NCBI RefSeq assembly: GCF_020786625.1
Contig: NZ_JAJGRC010000002.1
Span: 124,001 to 188,000, forward strand
Source: Salinicoccus sp. RF5
GTDB lineage: Bacteria > Bacillota > Bacilli > Staphylococcales > Salinicoccaceae
Reading direction: 5' to 3'
Length of the DNA: 64,000 nucleotides
In this document: piece after piece, positions 61,157 to 64,000 of the stretch
Numbering within the stretch: position 1 is the first letter of the stretch
Layout: each line of letters starts with the position of its first letter
Notes under the pieces: model-generated
Told to the model about the DNA's origin: nothing
What the model saw: the letters and a program-made list of their open reading frames with translations, nothing else
The model's database searches: none
Position numbers and translations under genes: made by a program

Positions 61157-62590
61157 ATGAATCTGCACCAGTTTTTCATGCATTTCCTGCAGGAGAATGA
61201 ACTCGTACGTGCCAATCTGATCAATGACCGCTCCTTCGAGTCGATCGAAGCGCTTGTAGACTATAAGGAAGCGGAAGTGGGCGGCCTGGACGTCCGCTCG
61301 CCTGTAGCGGGTCTACTGACGATGACCGAGGTTGAACTCATCAGCCATCTGGTGGATATCGGGAGTGATGATCATCTGCACCATGTGGCGTATGATGTCT
61401 CCAGCTATCCCGTCCTGATCGACCATCAGTACATACTTGAGGCGGGTGACGGGGCAGGCGTCATCCATCATGACATCATCCAGAACCTGCATGCCATATT
61501 GAAGGAGAGCGGCATCCTTCCAGGGCATCCGATGTACATCCATAAGGATGAACCTTTGGATCTCGAGGAGGTGCGCCAGCTCGACCGCATCTATAAGGGT
61601 CCGATCTACTGGCTGTACGACAATCTGACATGGCGTACGCTGCGCGCGACCTTGAAGCGGCTCAATGTCGAGCCGGATGGCCATCAGAAGGAGGACTATC
61701 TGAGGCACATCACTTCAGTCGTCACCCACCCGAAATATCTCGAAGGCATCCTGCTTCATCTCGGCTTTGAAGAATACACGCTCATCAGGGAGAATGTCGA
61801 AAAAGGCTTCAATGTCTATGAAGCAAACTCGAGGTGGGAGGCGGCAAAGGAGGTCGGACTGCTCGTCAAAGTCCATGCCGACTACTATGTCATGCATGAG
61901 GCGGTGCGCCAGGCGCTTGCAGAGGTCAATTTCAGGACGGTTGAAGAAAAACACAGGCGCAGCCCGCAGCCTGCCGGACGAAAGAAGCGGGGTGGGGACT
62001 ACAATGCCTATGTCATAGACCTCACCATCAAAGATATCGATTTTAGGATCAGAAGGGAGCTCACCGTGCCGGCCGGCATCAATTTTTTCGAACTGCATCT
62101 CGTCATCCAGAAGGCGATGGGCTGGCAGCGCAAGCATGATACCGCGTTCAGGACAGGGGACATCACGATATTCGAAACGATGCACCAGCTGAAGGAAGCG
62201 GAGCAGGAAGGCAGGCAGATGGCGGCAAGTTTCACTCAGATCGATGCGGTATTCGACCAGTTCAACCCGCTTGAATATGTATACGGGGACTCCTATCGTG
62301 TGGCGGTTGATCTACAGGATACGGCGAACATCCACCGGGCCATTCCAATGATACGGAATTATGAAGGCCCGGCGCCGATCGAAAATATCGGGGGTGCCGC
62401 ACGGCTGCCCGGGATACTTGAGATTCTTGAGAATCCGAAGCACCCTGATTATGCAGCAACATATGAGAAGGTGAGGGCCACAAACTATCGGGAGCGTTAT
62501 CCCATCACGGCCATCAACCATCAGATCGAGAAGCTGTTTGCCAAATCCCATCCGCTGACGGAGTTCAACGCGAATGGGATGGATATATAA
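61157..62590 (+). CDS. Protein with C-terminal plasmid pRiA4b ORF-3-like domain
   Basis: The 477-residue protein has a ~290-residue N-terminal region without recognised motifs, then a basic linker (EKHRRSPQPAGRKKRGG) and a C-terminal domain matching the pRiA4b ORF-3 family: YVIDLTIKDIDFRIRRELTVPAGINFFELHLVIQKAMGW and YVYGDSYRVAVDL, ending with PPHPEY-like ILENPKHPDYAATYEKV. The family's biochemical role is unknown. ATG 61157 follows GAGGAGGGC, 13 bases after gntK. No signal peptide or helices. Confidence 0.75.
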   Translation: MNLHQFFMHFLQENELVRANLINDRSFESIEALVDYKEAEVGGLDVRSPVAGLLTMTEVELISHLVDIGSDDHLHHVAYDVSSYPVLIDHQYILEAGDGAGVIHHDIIQNLHAILKESGILPGHPMYIHKDEPLDLEEVRQLDRIYKGPIYWLYDNLTWRTLRATLKRLNVEPDGHQKEDYLRHITSVVTHPKYLEGILLHLGFEEYTLIRENVEKGFNVYEANSRWEAAKEVGLLVKVHADYYVMHEAVRQALAEVNFRTVEEKHRRSPQPAGRKKRGGDYNAYVIDLTIKDIDFRIRRELTVPAGINFFELHLVIQKAMGWQRKHDTAFRTGDITIFETMHQLKEAEQEGRQMAASFTQIDAVFDQFNPLEYVYGDSYRVAVDLQDTANIHRAIPMIRNYEGPAPIENIGGAARLPGILEILENPKHPDYAATYEKVRATNYRERYPITAINHQIEKLFAKSHPLTEFNANGMDI

Positions 62591-62615
62591 TTTCATTTAT
62601 CAGAGGGGGAGTCAG

Positions 62616-63320
62616 ATGGAACATCGGAAAATTCACAGGCTGTTCACTGGGAAAGTCAAAAAGGCGGGCCACAGCGATGCGGAGAACAAGATGGATCAGG
62701 AATGGGAGAGCGGCATATTCAAGGAACCCACGGAAGGCCCGGTATATCTAACCAAAACGGGCTTTGAAGGGGATGAGGTCGCTGACAAGAAGAATCATGG
62801 GGGCCCCGAAAAGGCGGTCTTCGTCTACCCGGTCAGACATTATGAAGAATGGAAACGCGAACTTAATGCAGATATCCCCGTTGGCGGTAATGGGGAAAAC
62901 TTTGCGGTTTCAGGCATGGATGAATCGAATGTGTGCATTGGCGATACATTCAAGGTTGGAGAAGCAATCGTTCAGGTTTCGCAGCCGAGACGGCCATGCT
63001 GGAAGCCTGCCCGGCGCCACAAGGTCATCGATCTTGCCCTCAGAATCCAGAAGACAGGACGTACAGGGTGGTACTTCAGGGTGCTCAAGGAGGGTCGTGT
63101 CGAGGCGGGGGATACATTCGAAAGGATGGAACACCCGTGCCCGGGGTGGACGATCGAGGCATGCAATGAAGTGATGTACAATCAGACCAGCAACATCGGT
63201 CTTGCGGAGAGCTTATGCGCATGTGAATATCTCGCCGACAACTGGAAAAAGACGCTCAACAAGCGTCTGCAGGGCAGTGAGGGCAGCAGTGAACCGCGCG
63301 TTTTCGGCCCGAACAGGTGA
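62616..63320 (+). CDS. MOSC domain protein (YiiM-like)
   Basis: The 234-residue protein has the MOSC/3-alpha pattern: GKVKKAGHSD, GDEVADKKNHGGPEKAVFVYP, GENFAVSGMDESNVCIGDTFKVG and SQPRRPCWKPARR with the conserved Cys (about residue 128), then a C-terminal helical domain. YiiM-type proteins bind a molybdenum cofactor and reduce N-hydroxylated compounds. ATG 62616 follows AGAGGGGGAG; the longer frame from 62574 overlaps the previous gene. Confidence 0.88.
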   Translation: MEHRKIHRLFTGKVKKAGHSDAENKMDQEWESGIFKEPTEGPVYLTKTGFEGDEVADKKNHGGPEKAVFVYPVRHYEEWKRELNADIPVGGNGENFAVSGMDESNVCIGDTFKVGEAIVQVSQPRRPCWKPARRHKVIDLALRIQKTGRTGWYFRVLKEGRVEAGDTFERMEHPCPGWTIEACNEVMYNQTSNIGLAESLCACEYLADNWKKTLNKRLQGSEGSSEPRVFGPNR

Positions 63321-63327
63321 CGTAGTG

Positions 63328-63365
63328 AGAAGGGAGCATACCATCATGGCATTGCTCCCTTTTCC
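63328..63365 (+). terminator. Terminator after the MOSC protein gene
   Basis: AAGGGAGCA pairs with TGCTCCCTT across a 14-base loop, ending in TTTT. Confidence 0.8.
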
Positions 63366-63558
63366 CAGTTTTTGCAGAAGTGGATAGTATTTATTCCAAG
63401 TTGCTTGCATCAAGCCAATGACTTGTATAAGGTCTGGAGAACCCTCAAATGCCCTCCTTTATAAAGGGCGCAATCAATTTTATGGACTGCTTTTGTAGAA
63501 GTTTATAGCTTGAAAGTTTCGGAGAGGGGCATTCGGGGAAAATCATAGACTGTCAGGC

Positions 63559-63587
63559 TTTAAATCGTCCTGAGAATAAGATAAAAT
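63559..63587 (+). promoter_or_regulatory. Promoter of the leader peptide and P5C dehydrogenase gene
   Basis: TTTAAA (63559-63564) and TAAAAT (63582-63587) with a 17-base spacer; transcription would start near 63594, just before the leader ribosome site. Confidence 0.45.
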
Positions 63588-63607
63588 ATGTTATAAGGAG
63601 ACATTCG

Positions 63608-63631
63608 ATGATTGTACTCCAGGCGCTGTAA
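63608..63631 (+). CDS. Possible 7-residue leader peptide MIVLQAL
   Basis: ATG 63608 has a good AAGGAG ribosome site eight bases upstream and is followed by Ile-Val-Leu-Gln-Ala-Leu and TAA. Its last codons overlap the 5' arm of a hairpin with a T run (63623-63647). The arrangement resembles a translation-coupled attenuator; there is no direct proof that it is translated. Confidence 0.45.
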   Translation: MIVLQAL

Positions 63632-63647
63632 ATGAAAGCGCTTTTTT
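63623..63647 (+). terminator. Hairpin with T run in the leader of the P5C dehydrogenase gene
   Basis: GCGCT pairs with AGCGC around a nine-base loop, followed by TTTTTT. It is positioned as a premature terminator 54 bases before the rocA-type start and overlaps the small leader ORF. Confidence 0.55.
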
Positions 63648-63700
63648 ATGGTGCATTCATCACAGTATCCAATTAAGCGAAATGAAGGAGGAAGTATTCA

Positions 63701-64000
63701 ATGGTAGTACCGTATCACGCAGAACCAGCGACAGATTTCACAAAAGAAGAGAACAAGAAGGCCTTCCGGGAAGCCCTGGAACAGGCGAAGAATGATTTTG
63801 GCGTCGAACGTCCAATCATCGTCGGCGGTGAGCATATAGAGACGGAGGATAAGATCACATCCTACAACCCTTCCGATAAGGAGCAGGTCATCGGTCATGT
63901 ATCGAAGGCGACAGTCGAGCATATCGACCAGGCGATGGAAGCTGCGGAAGAGGCATTCGAGAGTTGGAGCGAATGGGATCCGAAAGAGCGTGCTGAACTA
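63701..64000 (+). CDS. rocA: 1-pyrroline-5-carboxylate dehydrogenase, N-terminal part (3' partial)
   Basis: The frame runs from ATG 63701 (ribosome site GAAGGAGG) to the window end, giving 100 residues. The N terminus MVVPYHAEPATDFTKEENKKAF and the following PIIVGGEHIETEDKITSYNP, QVIGHVSKA are characteristic of Bacillus-type P5C dehydrogenases (RocA/PruA), which oxidise glutamate-5-semialdehyde to glutamate in proline/arginine breakdown. Catalytic residues lie beyond the window, so the assignment rests on the N-terminal part. Confidence 0.82.
   Translation, partial: MVVPYHAEPATDFTKEENKKAFREALEQAKNDFGVERPIIVGGEHIETEDKITSYNPSDKEQVIGHVSKATVEHIDQAMEAAEEAFESWSEWDPKERAEL

Larger units (their letters stand above)
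63321..63607. other. Intergenic region with terminator and promoter elements
   Basis: This part of the 380-base gap before the last gene holds no convincing gene. It contains the MOSC-gene terminator (63328-63365) and a promoter at 63559-63587. A stretch near 63450-63530 has complementary blocks (AATGCCCTC and GAGGGGCATT) that could pair, but no known riboswitch class was recognised. Confidence 0.5.

Noticed and set aside
63440-63540. Riboswitch or T-box before the P5C dehydrogenase gene
   Set aside because: Some complementary blocks exist but no T-box sequence or known riboswitch core was recognised, and the mapped promoter lies downstream of them.
1-64000. CRISPR arrays, tRNA or rRNA genes, insertion sequences, prophage genes
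   Set aside because: No regularly spaced repeats, cloverleaf-like sequence, transposase, integrase or phage proteins were recognised.

Overview
The window looks like part of a low-to-mid-GC Gram-positive (Firmicute) chromosome. Strong AGGAGG-type ribosome binding sites, GTG and TTG starts, CcpA-type cre sites, NhaC antiporters, and ROK, LacI, MarR and GntR regulators all fit. The protein flavour and salt-related gene content suggest Staphylococcaceae, possibly a halotolerant Salinicoccus-like genus, but this is inference and no 16S or other marker is present. No rRNA, tRNA, CRISPR array or transposase was seen. The whole region is a catabolic island for aromatic compounds and sugar acids.

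Layout. 1-8.8 kb: miscellaneous genes (end of an M24 peptidase, EamA exporter, ZIP metal transporter, NAD(P)-binding protein, NhaC antiporter, catalase-like protein with an aldo/keto reductase, hotdog thioesterase, IclR regulator). 8.8-16.3 kb, minus strand: one eight-gene operon for catechol ortho-cleavage, in the order catB, DASS transporter, catA, DUF3237 gene, enol-lactonase, pcaI, pcaJ, pcaF. No muconolactone isomerase (catC) is visible, and the DUF3237 gene sits where catC would be expected. 16.5-26.7 kb: hexuronate catabolism (TRAP transporter, uxaC, uxuA, ROK repressor, uxuB-type SDR, and a reverse-strand uxuA-kdgA-kdgK operon). The two uxuA copies form a nearly perfect 1,040-bp inverted repeat. 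A shared 7-7-7 palindrome marks the TRAP promoter and the ROK/SDR intergenic region. 26.8-34.7 kb: a visibly AT-richer second sugar-acid operon (LacI, Ldh2-family reductase, second TRAP system, zinc dehydrogenase, third uxuA, second uxuB-type SDR), probably acquired horizontally.

34.8-36.5 kb: a MarR-MFS pair under a perfect operator palindrome. 36.6-44.7 kb, minus strand: an operon of hotdog (FlK-like) thioesterase, phenylalanine-dehydrogenase-like enzyme, 2-oxoacid dehydrogenase E1alpha, E1beta and E2, and an NhaC-family transporter, followed by a LysR-GntR regulator pair. 44.9-55 kb: a complete-looking 4-hydroxyphenylacetate meta-cleavage operon (hpaB, FAD synthetase, hpaC, hpaE, hpaD, DapA-type aldolase, split hpaG, hpaF, succinate-semialdehyde dehydrogenase). 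Read together, the two divergent blocks suggest a route from Tyr/Phe through arylpyruvate, arylacetyl-CoA and free arylacetate to homoprotocatechuate, then pyruvate and succinate.

55-64 kb: another FAH-family enzyme, an NAD(P)-binding paralogue, a DUF3311/SSS transporter pair whose large subunit has a one-base frameshift, a KDPG aldolase with a gluconate kinase, a pRiA4b ORF-3-like protein, a MOSC protein, and the start of a 1-pyrroline-5-carboxylate dehydrogenase gene preceded by a tiny leader ORF and hairpin. GC statements were judged by eye. All functions come from motif and context recognition without database searches.
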